NCBI GenBank assembly: GCA_006384855.1 | Contig: VCJN01000224.1 | Span: forward strand, 124,001 to 188,000 | Direction: 5' to 3' | DNA length: 64,000 bases | Source of the DNA: Tetraselmis striata | Taxonomy: Eukaryota; Chlorophyta; Chlorodendrophyceae; Chlorodendrales; Chlorodendraceae | Shown here: positions 11,441-23,500 of the stretch, in pieces | Layout of the letters: the number at the start of each line of letters is the position of its first letter | Numbering within the stretch: the stretch's first letter is position 1 | Notes under the pieces: generated by a model | Databases searched by the model: none | What the model saw: the letters and a program-made list of their open reading frames with translations, nothing else | What the model was told of the DNA's origin: nothing | Program-made: the position numbers and the translations under genes

Positions 11441-13024
11441 ATCGTAATAACGTCTTGCCATGTACGTATCTATCCATATCGCCACGTCAGCACCGGTACG
11501 CCAATGGGAGCCGACCGCCAAATGGTGCAGTGGCGCCTTTTTAATGATATAATTAACTTAGAATGTTCATCAATGGCTTGAGATGTGATAGGTGGCGGAA
11601 GGGGGCCTTGCATGTTACGCTCGTGATTCCGCTCTGCGCTGGTTCATTCGAATCTGCCGGGGCCCTCGGTGGAAATATAACCGAGAGGGATAGGGGGGGG
11701 GGGGGGGGGGGGGGCGATGCAAATATTTTTAGGTTCTCCTAAAAACCCAAGTACAGTGGCTTACCGCGCGACCCGCATCCCGATAAAAAAGCGATGTACT
11801 CGCCCCGCGCGGGCGGATTTGTCCCGCTTTGGGGCCCGCTAGGCGCGGCCCAGTAGCAGAATATGGGAGCGTATTGATGGATAGCCCTACCACATACCCT
11901 GGACGATGCCCTAGCAGGTGACCATAATGTGGACCCACCCGCTGACTCGGGGGCTGAACCCCTGCGCAGTATGGGCTGAAGCCCGGCTCTACCAAGGGCG
12001 CATTGAATGCGGACAACTGCTATAGGTGGGGCTGGTTTTGGAGCAAGCCTTAATCCCAGTGTTGGCCGTTCTGCGGGAACTGCTCGAAGGAAATTGCTTG
12101 CATGCCGACGGTGGGGAGAGCACGCCTTTGTGAATGTGCTCTACGATGGTAGAGCTAACTCTTGGCGTGCATCCGCACAGATAGAATGCATATACGTGCG
12201 ATATAAAAATTCGTACCCTCGTGACATTGGGCTATTAAATTCATTGCCAAGCCTGAACAATGACACGCGCACGTATGGTAGTGCGCCTCCATGATGCGTT
12301 CATGTACGCTACATTGGAAATACGCCATATCCAAAAATTGCGCTCCGCCGCCACAACAGCCCGTTTGGAACTGGCCTCCAAAAAGGCGCCATTCTCCTAG
12401 CGGGGGCAGCACAAGGAGCACTAATCCACCTTCCCGCAACAAACCACACGCCGGAACCCCACTTCCAGATCAGCACTGACCCCATCCCCGGGCACGAAGC
12501 CTCGAAACACATCAGCGATGACTTCTTCACATGGGTCATTGACGGCCACCTCGAACGAACCTCTCGACCCCCCCCCCCCCCCCCCCCCCCCCCCAAAGAA
12601 AGTGATGCCCCCCCCCCCCCCCCCCCCCCCCCCCGCTCAAATCGCGGCGGCCGCTATCGTCGATGCTCTCCATTGACTCCATGCAGAACTCCCGGCCCGC
12701 GCCTCACACAACATGGCCCTCCTCGCGGAGGAACTACATGTCGCCGGCGTTGACCCCACCACGTACCCGGCCGAGCTCAAGCTCCGCGCCTGCGGGAGAA
12801 AGCATCCGTCCCACGCAGACCACTCTCCCACGAGCCAGGAGCCATGCGGGTCGCCATATCGGTCACCTCCCCACTGGCTTTTACAACGAGAGCACAACAA
12901 ACGCCACTTAGCCCCCCCCCCCCCCCCCCCGCATGCTGTCGTGTTCACGTATGATGTCGTGTTCCGTTCCATCTTGCGCCACATGGAAGGGCACGGCCGG
13001 AAACGAAGGTGAGGGCTCATAATG
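11440..13024. other. Repeat-rich intergenic with unrecognised ORF remnants
   Basis: It contains a G22 tract (11693-11714), two C27 tracts (12568-12594 and 12608-12634) and a C19 tract (12912-12930). Plus-strand open stretches at about 12360-12540 and 12713-12910 have protein-like composition (for example ISDDFFTWVIDGHLERTS and MALLAEELHVAGVDP) but are broken by the homopolymers and by stops. I cannot assign them; they may be relics of another transposon. Confidence 0.5.
12568..12634. repeat. Paired C27 homopolymers separated by 13 bases
   Basis: Runs at 12568-12594 and 12608-12634 flank AAAGAAAGTGATG. Confidence 0.95.
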
Positions 13025-13815
13025 GGCCAATCTACAATTGATGCTTGACAAGTGGGGCAAGACTTTTGTGGGAAGGTGTACATGTATTAAAGTCGGATGC
13101 GTTAAGGAACGCCCGAGCCCGTGCCGCAGCGGCCGTAGCCTCTTGGGGCGCATTATCCAATTCCCGCATCATCGGTGCAGTGGCCACCCCGGAAGAGTTC
13201 TTACCCACCCCAATAAGGCACCGCAAGCACGGATTGAGTACGGTTTATAATTTATTTGCGCCGCTAGTTCTATCCATGCCCCATACTTCACACCCGTAAG
13301 TTAAAACCGGCAGTACACAGGTTTTAACGACAGAGACACGCATGTTAATATGAATTATGTCCCGTCCACCGATTAATACCGAACCAAGCGCCTCAATGGC
13401 GCGTTTACCCTTCTTAACCCGGTCGTCTACTATTTGCCGCATACCTAGATCCGACTTAATGACCGTACCCAAATACCTATATTCATTTACAACCGGTACC
13501 CGTTCCCCCCCAAGCTACCATCGGGCAGCTTTTTCACGTAACGCGGTCTCGTCGGAATGTCGGCCTAGTGCTATCACCCCGCACTTAAGTACCCCAAACC
13601 CCATAAAATGGTCGTCTGCCCATTGCGAGAAGTGGGCGAACATGGCATGCAGGTTATCGAACGAGCCTGTGATATATACCAACAGCGTCGTCCGCGTATA
13701 ACTGACATGGCACCCATAGTGGTTCCCTTGCCCCTAATGTGCTGTCGGTGCACTATGGGACATCACACCCTCTAGATGTTCTATCCCATCGAATATATCG
13801 TTAATAAATATGGAA
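13025..13815 (-). mobile_element. LINE RT fragment (copy 3)
   Basis: The minus strand encodes the RT catalytic box QLYADDAV (near 13710), then, one frame away, LHAMFAHFSQWADDHF and LKCGV. Next come YRYLGTVIKSDLGMRQIVDD, LPVLTYGCEVWG and LRCLIGVGKNSSG. This order is the palm-to-thumb part of a non-LTR reverse transcriptase. The 3' tail is missing. Most of it is a near-identical inverted copy of 14385-15035. Confidence 0.85.
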
Positions 13816-13854
13816 TATATCGATAAATAATATCGTTGCACATGTCTCGCACCC

Positions 13855-14275
13855 ATCCCGAAATGCTTGGCTCCGCGGGATGAGGCTTGCCCCAACTCGC
13901 AGTACTACTCGAATGGGCCGACGCCCAAACGGGTAGGGCGGACCTTTCATAGTCAGTGACAGGTATTTTGATGGCAGTGTTTTAGACGGTGATCCAGCAA
14001 CAGTGTTGGAAATTATGTCGTTGGCCTTTAATTAGTCTTGCATATGCTCCGGCAATTTGCTTGACTGTAACGGAGCGTCGCCTACCCATGGCTTTCCGTA
14101 GCTGGATCGCTGCTCAAACGGCCGTAGTAGAGAGGCTGCAAGGCGTTCACTGCTTGGTGCCATTCATGCATGTCTCGGGCGGGGCGGGAAAATGGGTAGA
14201 AGCAGTACCCGTACTGGTACGGGAGGAAAAATGGTATTTCTCGTCCTTTATTCTATCTATACCAGTAGCGATGTG
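13855..14275 (+). mobile_element. LINE 3'-tail fragment (copy 4)
   Basis: Starts at the CGAAATGCTTGGCTCCGCGG landmark and runs through the family tail to the ACCCGTACTGGTACGGGAG block. The same order is found at 15750-16215. No RT part is attached, so it is a separate truncated copy lying head to head with copy 3. Confidence 0.7.
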
Positions 14276-14289
14276 TATGATGCACCAGG

Positions 14290-16215
14290 GTGCACCGACA
14301 CATTAGTGATATACCATGGTATAGCGACCGGGTGTGCTGTACCATGGTGCACCGACACATTAGCAGCGAGACAACCACTAAGGGTGCCATGTCAGTTATA
14401 CGCGGACGACGCTGTTAGTTGGTATCACGGGCTCGTTCGATAACCTGCACGCCATGCATGTTCGCCCACTTCTTGCAATGGGCGGACGACCATTTTGTGG
14501 GGTTTGGAGTACTTAAGTGTGGGGTGATGGGATTAGGCCGACATTCCGACGAGACCGCGTTATTACGTGAAAAAGCTGCCCGATGGCAGCTTGGGGGGGA
14601 ACGGGTACCGGTTGTAAATGAATATAGGTATTTGGGTACGGTCATTAAGTCGGATCTAGGTATGCGGCAAATAGTAGACGACCGCGTTAAGAAGGGTAAA
14701 CGCGCCATTGAGGCGCTCGGTTCGGTATTAGTCGGTGGACGGGACATAATTCATATTAACATGCGTGTCTCTGTCGTTAAAACCTGTGTACTGCCGGTTT
14801 TAACTTACGGGTGTGAAGTATGGGGCATGGATAGAACTAGCGGCGCAAATAAATTATAAACCGTACTCAATCCGTGCTTGCGGTGCCTTATTGGGGTGGG
14901 TAAGAACTCTTCCGGGGTGGCCACTGCACCGATGATGCGGGAATTGGATAATGCGCCCCAAGAGGCTACGGCCGCTGCGGCACGGGCTCGGGCGTTCCTT
15001 AACGCATCCGACTTGAAAACATGTATAACCCATTTAGTAGATTAGCCAAGCCGGGCGCGCCCTAACACGTGGACGTCGGGGACTGTGCGGTGGTTAGATC
15101 GACTAGCTAGGGCGAACGTAGGGCTAGCTGAGGGGGCGCACCTTCCACTTGAGAGTGGAGGTCACTAGCCGCGCGATGCCGCTAAACTAGCAAAGGCATC
15201 GGTGTGGGGGCGTTACGAACCGTCGGCATCATTAGCACGCACTAAAATCTGGGGTATATACGTCAAGGCATCTTATGCGTCAAACCCGTTGCCACCGTAC
15301 GGTAAGGGTGTTCCCGCGGGGGTTGTGGCCGACTGGCCGGGCTGCACATTATGATACAATTACGCACCCGAGCGACTATTTCTCGCTGCCCGCCGATTGA
15401 CCCGGATGCATGCCGTGCCTGGGCGATTCCTTGAACACTGCCCTGCATGTGTCGGAGGTGAATCTGAGACTATCGAACATATGTTGGTGGGCGCCCGCGG
15501 TGGGGGTATCACCGTCATATTTTGGGGTTGTTAGTTCCGGAGTTCAAGGATTTTATTAGCAGTCAGGTTCTTGCGTCAACACCTGAGGACTTAACTGCCT
15601 TTATTTTGGGCGGTGCGCCGCCCCCCCCCCCCCCCCCCCCCCCCTCCCTTCATGGCGCCTTGGATTTTATTGGGAATGGAAATTTGCCAGCTATGGCGTC
15701 GGGCCCCCCTCACATTGCCTTTCTTGTTGCACATGGATCGCACTCCCGAAATGCTTTTTGCTCCGCGGGATGGGGCTTGCCCCAACTCGCATGACTCGAA
15801 TGGGCCGACGCCCAAACGGGTAGGGCGGACCTTTCATGGTCAGTGACGGGTATTTTGATGTCAGTGTTTTAGACGGTGATCCATCAGTGTTGGAAATTGT
15901 GTCGTTGGCCTTCAATTAGTCCTGCAGATAGCTAGAATGCTTCGCGGCAATTTCGCGGCAATTTGCTTGTTAGCTGTTACATAGCAGCGTCGTCGCCTAT
16001 CCAGGGCTTTCCGTAGCTGGATCGCTGCCCAAACGGCCGTAGTAGAGACGCTGCAAGGGTTTCACTGCTGCCAGGGATGGGTTTGGTTACACGGGGTGCC
16101 AGTCTTGTGTGTCCCGGGCGCGGGCGGGCGCGGGAAAATGGGTAGAAACAGTGTACCCGTACTGGTACGGGAGAAGAATTGGTATTTCTCCTTCAAAAAA
16201 AATTCTATACCAGTA
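14290..16215 (+). mobile_element. LINE 3' half (copy 5)
   Basis: Best preserved 3' half on the plus strand: QLYADDAV at about 14395-14420, then FLQWADDHFVGFGVLKCGVM, NEYRYLGTVIKSDL and LPVLTYGCEVWG in one open frame to 14859. A stop follows, then LRCLIGVGKNSSGVATAPMM and APQEATAAAARARAFL. A Cys/His knuckle region lies near 15415-15500, then a C24 tract at 15621-15644 and the family 3' tail. The 5' end, endonuclease and RT motifs A and B are missing. Several stops and one frameshift mean it cannot be autonomous. Confidence 0.85.
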
Positions 16216-17565
16216 GTCGCTACCGGCCGTCTCCTGTACGGTACCCGTATTCGAACATGGGCTTACGAGGACTGCTGTGCGAGGATTCGAACGAGGATTA
16301 CGAGTACGAGGGCTGTAGTGTGTTGCGGTGCGGCGAGCGGGGCGGTCCCATCACGGCGGCACGGGTATATAAACCTGTAGCGACAAATATCTATAAAACA
16401 TATATATATATATGGGCTGTTGGCGATATGACGACTAGCTACTACTCGAGTTACATTAGCTAGCAGCAGAAGGCGATACAGTATCAGGGAATCACCAAAA
16501 AAGGACAATCAGGCTACTGCTGGCGATATATGGAAGGCCCGCGCGCACCGCTGGGCGCCGCGACTTCGACCTACGGGTACCCTGTATCGTTCTGGAGCTG
16601 GGCTGCGCGTGATCATAGGCACGATACTGGTCGAGGCACCCTGTCCTACCTGTAGACCGCAGTCCCAGAACGGCGGCATCTAGGGCGCGCTTCTCCAGCC
16701 TCGGGGACAGCCTAGGGATCCGCCGACCTGCTGTCTTCGGTAGTGGACGCACAGTAGTGAAGGACGACGCGCCACGACCTTGTTCGGTGCGCGCGCGTCT
16801 GGGGCGTGCGCCCATGCTCCCAATCTCCCCATTTATTCGTCTTATATCCAATTTCAATACGTCTTTACATTCACATTAATCCGCTGCGCGCTGTGGCCCC
16901 TCGGCGGCACTACCCCTTGCTCCCGCCTCCCCGCCTGCTTACCCACCGGTGGACTGCCCTCTCCAACCCCCCAACACCCCCCCCCCCCCCCCCCCCCCCC
17001 CGCCCCCCTGCCTTCCGCCCCTCACGGTAGCCGCGTATCGCTGGATTCACCTTTTGCTTGCGCCGTAACGTGGGCGTCTCCGGCACAACATTCGTCGGCA
17101 GAGATAATATTTGAAATTACGACCCCAGCGTCCACCGGCCCTGCACGCCACACGGGTTCAGCTGTTCGAATGCTGTCGCTGCCGTGACTCATCGCAACTT
17201 CCGGCCGTCTTCGCAGTAATTGACCGACCTCGACGGTGGCACCGGTTTGGCCTGCATGTCTGGGTCACAGAGCTCAGAGGGAGGGGGGGGGCATGCATCG
17301 CAGCGGCGGCGGCGGGTTGGCGGTAGCCATTTGGGCAGAGGGAGGGAGGCTGGAGGGGGGACTCCTCACAGGGTGGGTGAGAGGCTGCGGGGAGACTTAC
17401 ATTCAAGGCAAAGGTGTTCTGTGTGAGTCACCCGCGCTGAAGGCAGTGCTGCTGTGGGTGCAGGCACACGTAAGTTGCTGCTGCGAGCGGCAAAGGTAGC
17501 GGGGGCCGCCTGTGAAGGGCTGCGCCGGTGGGGAGGCGACCGCCCCGGCTTGCTTGAGGCGCAGC
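16216..17565. other. Intergenic and putative promoter/5' leader of the SNF2 gene
   Basis: Holds a short TA repeat near 16400, a copy of the GGCGATA-class interspersed motif at 16449-16510 and a C25 tract at 16977-17001. No gene is supported. The final several hundred bases probably include the promoter and 5' UTR of the gene starting at 17566; an extra upstream exon cannot be excluded. Confidence 0.5.
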
Positions 17566-20500
17566 ATGCAGCACAACGACCCGCGCTACTACACGGGGGC
17601 CGGGAATCCCCTCTCCGACCCGGCCTCCGTTTACGCCGCCCGCCAGTACCCGGGTGAGCAGGGCGGGGGCAGCGGCGGCTTCCCATATCTGCACACCCCT
17701 GCTGGGGATCCAGGCGAGCGCATGGACTACGCATCGCCTATGGTGGGCATACCGCGCATGGCACAGCATGGCAGCAATGTCGGTGTCGGTGGCGGTGGGG
17801 GGACGTTTTACAGTGGGCGGCCGGCGCAGGCTGGTGCGGCAGGGGGCGGCTATCCTGCTGGCGCCAGCGAGGGAATGGAGGGCGGAATGGCCGCCTCCAT
17901 GGATGTTGGCACGCGGGCCACCCCACCCAACACGGCGCGCCTCGCCCCACCGTCCGGTCGTAGCGGGAACGGCCTCCTCCCACCAGCGCAGCAGACGCCC
18001 CCGCGGCCGGCGGCGGCGGCGGCGTCCGTGTCGTGGCCCATGCGCGGGGCGGAGGATCTGGCGACGCGCAGCAGCACGTCCTGCCCGTCTGCGGAGGCGA
18101 CGGATGGAGTGCCGGGAGGGAGGCACTACCGGCTGCTGTGTGAGGCGCAAAAGGTGTTGGCGGCAGAGGAGCGGCCGCGCAAGGCACAGCTTCAAGCGGT
18201 AGGGGCTCTTGTCAAGCGCTTCCGCAGCCGGCTGGCAGCGAGCCGGCCTTCTGAGTCTGCCCCGGAGCAGCGTCATGGAGCCGCCCCCCGGCCCCCGCCA
18301 GCTATGTGAGCCAACAGGCGCAGCAGCTGCAGGCGCAGATCGACGCGTACCGGCGCCTTGTCCGGGATCTGCCGGTAAGCCGTGGAGGGCTGCAGACCGC
18401 GCTGGGTGACGACGCGCCTGGTGAGTGCCCATGGAGCTGCCCTCTGATGTCGAAGCCCCTCCTCCCTCCCCAACCGCGCTCATTTCCCATCTGCCTTGCA
18501 GCTCGTCGGCTTTTATCTGGGTGTGCTGGGCGCCGAGTCACTGCACCCCCGGATGTGTGCGCAGACGAGGCGACCGTTGCAAGGGTGGCGGAGATGCAGG
18601 CGCAAAGCCGCTCGCCGCGCAGCCTGATCGCCATGCGAATGGCTGCGGAGGATCGGGTCGCTGCAGCGCGGGAGCAGCGTGCCGCTGAGCTGCGAGAGAT
18701 CTGCCAGCTGGACATCATCTCAAGCGTGAGAGCCCCCCCCCCCCCCCCCCCCCCCCCCCTTTCCCCTTGTACACACACCCACAGCTGGTCAGGACCGGAA
18801 ACGGATGTACATCTCAGACTCCCTAGTACTGCTTTCGGTGGCGCTGACGTGCCTCCCCTCTGTTCCCAGGAGGAGAGGCTGAAGGCCATCATTGAGCTAA
18901 AGGGCTTGAAGCTGGCAGAGTTGCAGCGCCAGGTGGGCCAGGGCCACGGCCTCCGTATTGCCCGCACCCGTTGCTCCTCCCCAAAACGTCTCTCTGGCTG
19001 CTGGGACGTGCTGAGGTGGGTGGCTGGGCTGTGTGCGGCAGATGCGCTGGGAGGTGGCCCTCGAGAGGCGATTGCTGGAGCAGTGCTCTGCGGGTGCGCC
19101 CCTGTCCCCCCCCTTTCTCTATGCATTTGTCACATGACCCGCCGGGGAGATTTGGAAGCGGCTGCGGGTGGAAACTCACACGCGATGCTGGCTTTTCAGA
19201 TGCGCTGCTGGAGTGGCGGCACTGGCGCGTGCCCGAGATGTCCGAGCCCGTGTTTGAGCTGCCGGTCGTGCGGCGCAAGGTGCTGCTGGTGGAGCCCAAC
19301 CCGCCGCCGCCGCGCCGGCCGCTGACAGAGCAGGAAGAGCACCTGCTGGCCGCGCGCCGAAAGGTGGAGGCCCTGCGCAAGCAGGTCCAGAAGGAGGAGG
19401 ACTACCGTTCCAGCGTGCAGCAGGGCAAGCTGGTGCGGCGCCGGCCCCCTAGCCCCATCAGCCCCTGTCAGTCCGCTGCCCTGCCACCCATCAGCCATCA
19501 GGTTTTGCTGTCAGGATCCATCTGCGGTTGTGTGGTTGCTGTTGCTCATCGTGTTTTTTTCTGATGACCACTGCGCGCGGGCTCTGTTGACGTATATTCT
19601 CTGCCAGTTTCCCTCGCCACCGTGTCCCTCGAGAGCCTGAGCGGTCATGTGGTGCGTTGCGCATCTCCCGCTGACCACTTCTCCATCTGGCCACTTCTCG
19701 CCACGCAGGCTGCGCTAAGAGAGCGCCGGAACTTTCTGAACGAGATTACCGACTATGGGCGCGAATGGAAGGCCGCCCTGTCCGCTGCCACGCGGGACCG
19801 GTCCAGGAGGCTCAACGGGGTGACTGCGTGGCACAACCGGTGCGGCCGCCCGGCTGCGATCCGTGCAGCCAGCGGGGTTGTGGGGGCATCAGCGCGCCGC
19901 TCGCACATGCTCACTTGTTCTCATCTGCGGCATCAATCCGCATTGGGCAGCTGTTTCTGACAACATTCCCTGCGTACCTGTGGCGAAGGGAGAAGCGGCG
20001 GGTGGCCAAGCAGGGCGAGGCGCGCATCAATGCGCTGAAGAACCAAAACTTCGAGGAGTACCTGCGACTGGCGACGGAGACCAAGAACTCGCGGCTGACG
20101 ACCCTGCTGGAGAAGACGGACAACATCATCCTGGACCTGAGCGTCAAGGTGCAGGAGCAGCGCAGCGATGTGGACCAGGTGGCGGTGCTGGACAAGGAGG
20201 AGCTCCAGAGCCTTTTTGCCAGCATGGACGAGAAGGATGGCGAGGGCTACCAGCGCATGATGAAGAGCCAGGAGAAGTACATGAACCTCGTGCACCGCGA
20301 GAAGGAGGAGGTGCGGCAGCCGACTGCGCTGCAGTCGGGCAGCCTGCGGAACTACCAGATCGACGGCCTGCGCTTCTTTGTGAGCCTCTACAACAACAGC
20401 ATGAACGGCATTCTCGCGGACGAGATGGGCCTGGGGAAGACTATCCAGGCGCGTCCTCCACCCACTTGGCACTGCATGCCCCCCTCCCCCTCCCCCTCCC

Positions 20501-23500
20501 TTCACCCAGACCTTCCAGTTAACACGTGGCGGCCCCAAATACTTCGCAATCCAGGCATGCATGCCAGCGCCATGCCTAGATGTTGCGCTTTTCCACACAT
20601 CATGCAGCCTTTTGCCGGTGCCTGCACTGCCAATCGGTGGCTCCATGTCCAAGTTATATTGGGATCATCCCCCCCTGGCACAAATGCAGGCTGTGCCTCC
20701 ATTCTGACATTACCACCCCCTCTCTTTTGCGGGACGTTTCCCCGCGCCAATAGACGGTGGCATTTGTGACCTACCTCGCGGATCTGAAGGGCTGCCACGG
20801 GCCGCACCTCATCCTGGCGCCCAAGGCCGTCCTGCCCAATTGGCGCAACGAGTTCAAGAAGTGGTCGCCAGGGCTGGAGGTGTGCTTTTACGACGGAAGC
20901 ACCGACGACCGCCGCGAGATCCGCGATGCTCAGCTGTCGGGGGGCACCTTCAACGTCATCCTGACGCATTATGATCTCGTCATGCGGGACAAGTCGTACC
21001 TGCGCAAGTACGACTACGAGACGCTCATCGTTGATGAGGGCCACAGGTGCCCCCAGCCCTACCTGACCCCTCATGTTGGCGGCAGCAATTGCAAGTTGGT
21101 CCCTGCTGTGCATGCAGTGATGACTCAGGGTGCGCTAGGCCTCACAGGTGACTGGGCTGCTGCTGGTGCGATTGCAGGCTGAAGAATTCTCGGAGCAAAC
21201 TGAGCGACATCCTGCGCGAGCACTACAACTTCAAGCATCGCTTCCTCCTCACGGGTACCCCCATTCAGAACAGCATTGACGAGCTCTGGGCGCTGCTCAA
21301 CTTCGTCCTGCCCAAGGTCTTCAACAGCAGCGGCTCGTTCGACGACTGGTTTGCGGCTCCGTTCCAAGGCAGCGCCGAGGACCTCAGCCAGCAGCTGAAC
21401 GAGGAGGAGAACCTGCTGATCATCCACCGCCTGCACCAGGTCATCCGCCCGTTCATGCTGCGCCGCACCAAGAGCGAGGTGGAGAAGGAGCTGCCCAGCA
21501 AGATTGAGCAGATCGTCAAGTGCGACATGAGTGCCTGGCAGCGGCTGCAGTACACACAGGTTACCAACAAGAGCAAGGTGGAAATGGGCCGCGGGCGCAT
21601 GCGGCTGCAGAACCAGGCACCCCCCCCCCCCCCCCCCCCTCGAGCGGATGTGTCGTGAACCTGGCGCACTTAAAACGGCCTTCTCAAATCAGCACCGTTG
21701 GCACCCTGCAGGCCATGCAGCTGCGCAAAGCCTGCAACCACCCGTACCTCTTCCTCAACGAGTACGAGCCAATGGACCCCGAGGAGCTGGTGACCGCCAG
21801 CGGCAAGATGATGATCCTGGACAATGTGCTGCCCAAGCTGAAGGCCACCGGCCACCGCGTGCTGCTCTTCAGCCAGATGACACGCGTGCTTGACATCCTG
21901 CAGGTCCTTGCCCCCCCCCCCCCCTCCCTTTCTCCCCTTCCTTCCCCGGCAGCTACGCGCGCATCAAGCATCATCGGTGACTGCACTGCCTCCGTCCCTA
22001 GTGCGCGTCTTGATGGCCCTCTGAGCACTCCGCTGCGGCGCGTGGAACGCAACCATGCCTGAACGCCGCAGGACTACTTTGAGATGCGCGGCTACAAGTA
22101 CATGCGCCTGGACGGCACCACCAACACGGAGGACCGCAGCGACATGCTGACCAAGTTCAACGAGCCCGACTCGGACTACTTCATCTTCATGCTCTCCACG
22201 CGAGCGGGCGGGCTGGGCCTCAACCTGCAGACGGCCGACACCGTCATCATGTTTGACTCTGACTGGGTGAGAGCTGCCGTAGCCCAGCAGCCCCGATGAT
22301 GACCCACTATTGGATACATTCAGAGTTCGGTGGCAACGCACCCGGCCCTCAGTTTGAGTACGCGCGTACCGGGGGGTCGTCCCGGCGAATAGGTGTCACT
22401 ACTCGGTAATTATCACACCTGGGTGATTATCGGACAATCCCAGCCCCTACACCGCCGACCGTAGCTATATTTCCTGGTGATAACCATCTGGTTATTACCA
22501 ACACATGCGTTGCCTCCTACCGCTTAGAACGCTACTGTAAGGCTGTCATATGTTTATGGTCATATGTTCCTGTGAATTTACGCGTACGCAACGCGTATAT
22601 ACTGGCAAGGATTGTAGACATAGTGTATGAATCAATATTATGTGCAGAGAGGAATGAGCGCATGCTCCAGAGTACCGCGTCTAAGCAGTTTACCATGATG
22701 GAACTTCAGCAATAACAATAGCAAGAAAGGATATGTAATAGCGGAATAGAATACAAACAAAAAACGATAGAAGGGTGGCAAATTAAACACGGCCAGGCAC
22801 CGCCGGTTTAAAATTAATTGCCAAGTATGCGCTAATTACCCCTAATTGCGAAAATAGCTTTCCAGCGAACACTGGAAAGGGCAGGTGGGGTGCACTCTTT
22901 GTCGCTCGTATGATTGGGGGTGTGCTGTCTCGCGCCGCCCGGATGTGACTTTTGACTGCTTACAAACCTTGCGTCAGCTCATGCGACGATGTTCCCAGGA
23001 AGAGCGCTCAAACCAAACCCTAAAATACCCTTTAAAACCCCTTTAAACCCCTAAAAACCCTGGGCGCGCTCGAAGCCGCTCAGCTGAATGCGGCTGGGGC
23101 GGCGTGGAAACACTTCGACCCGGGAGGGGGGGTCCTGCCCTTCGCACGTCTGCGATGACATGTGCTGTCATCCGGACGCCCAGCGCATGATGCGAACCCG
23201 CACGCAGACTGACCTGCAAACACCTCGCCTGGCGCGGCAGAACCCGCAAGCAGATCAGCAGGCGGAGGACCGCGCGCACCGCATCGGGCAGAAGAAGCAG
23301 GTGCTGGTGCTCATCTTTGTGGTGAGCGGCACCATCGAGGAGGTCATCCAGCGGCGGGCGCGCGAGAAGCGCGACATCGACGCCAAGGTCATCCAGGCGG
23401 GCATGTTCAACGACAAGTCCACGCACGCGGACCGCCACGAGCTGCTGGAGCAGATCATGAAGCAGGACGACCTCAACTTGGGCACGGACGTGCACACCGT

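Noticed and set aside
16492..16857. 121-residue minus-strand frame upstream of the SNF2 gene
   Set aside because: No recognisable motif and no splice partners; probably chance in GC-rich leader sequence.
17428..18483. 351-residue minus-strand frame at the SNF2 5' end
   Set aside because: Shadow of the Gly/Pro-rich first exon; the plus strand carries the QLQ motif just downstream.
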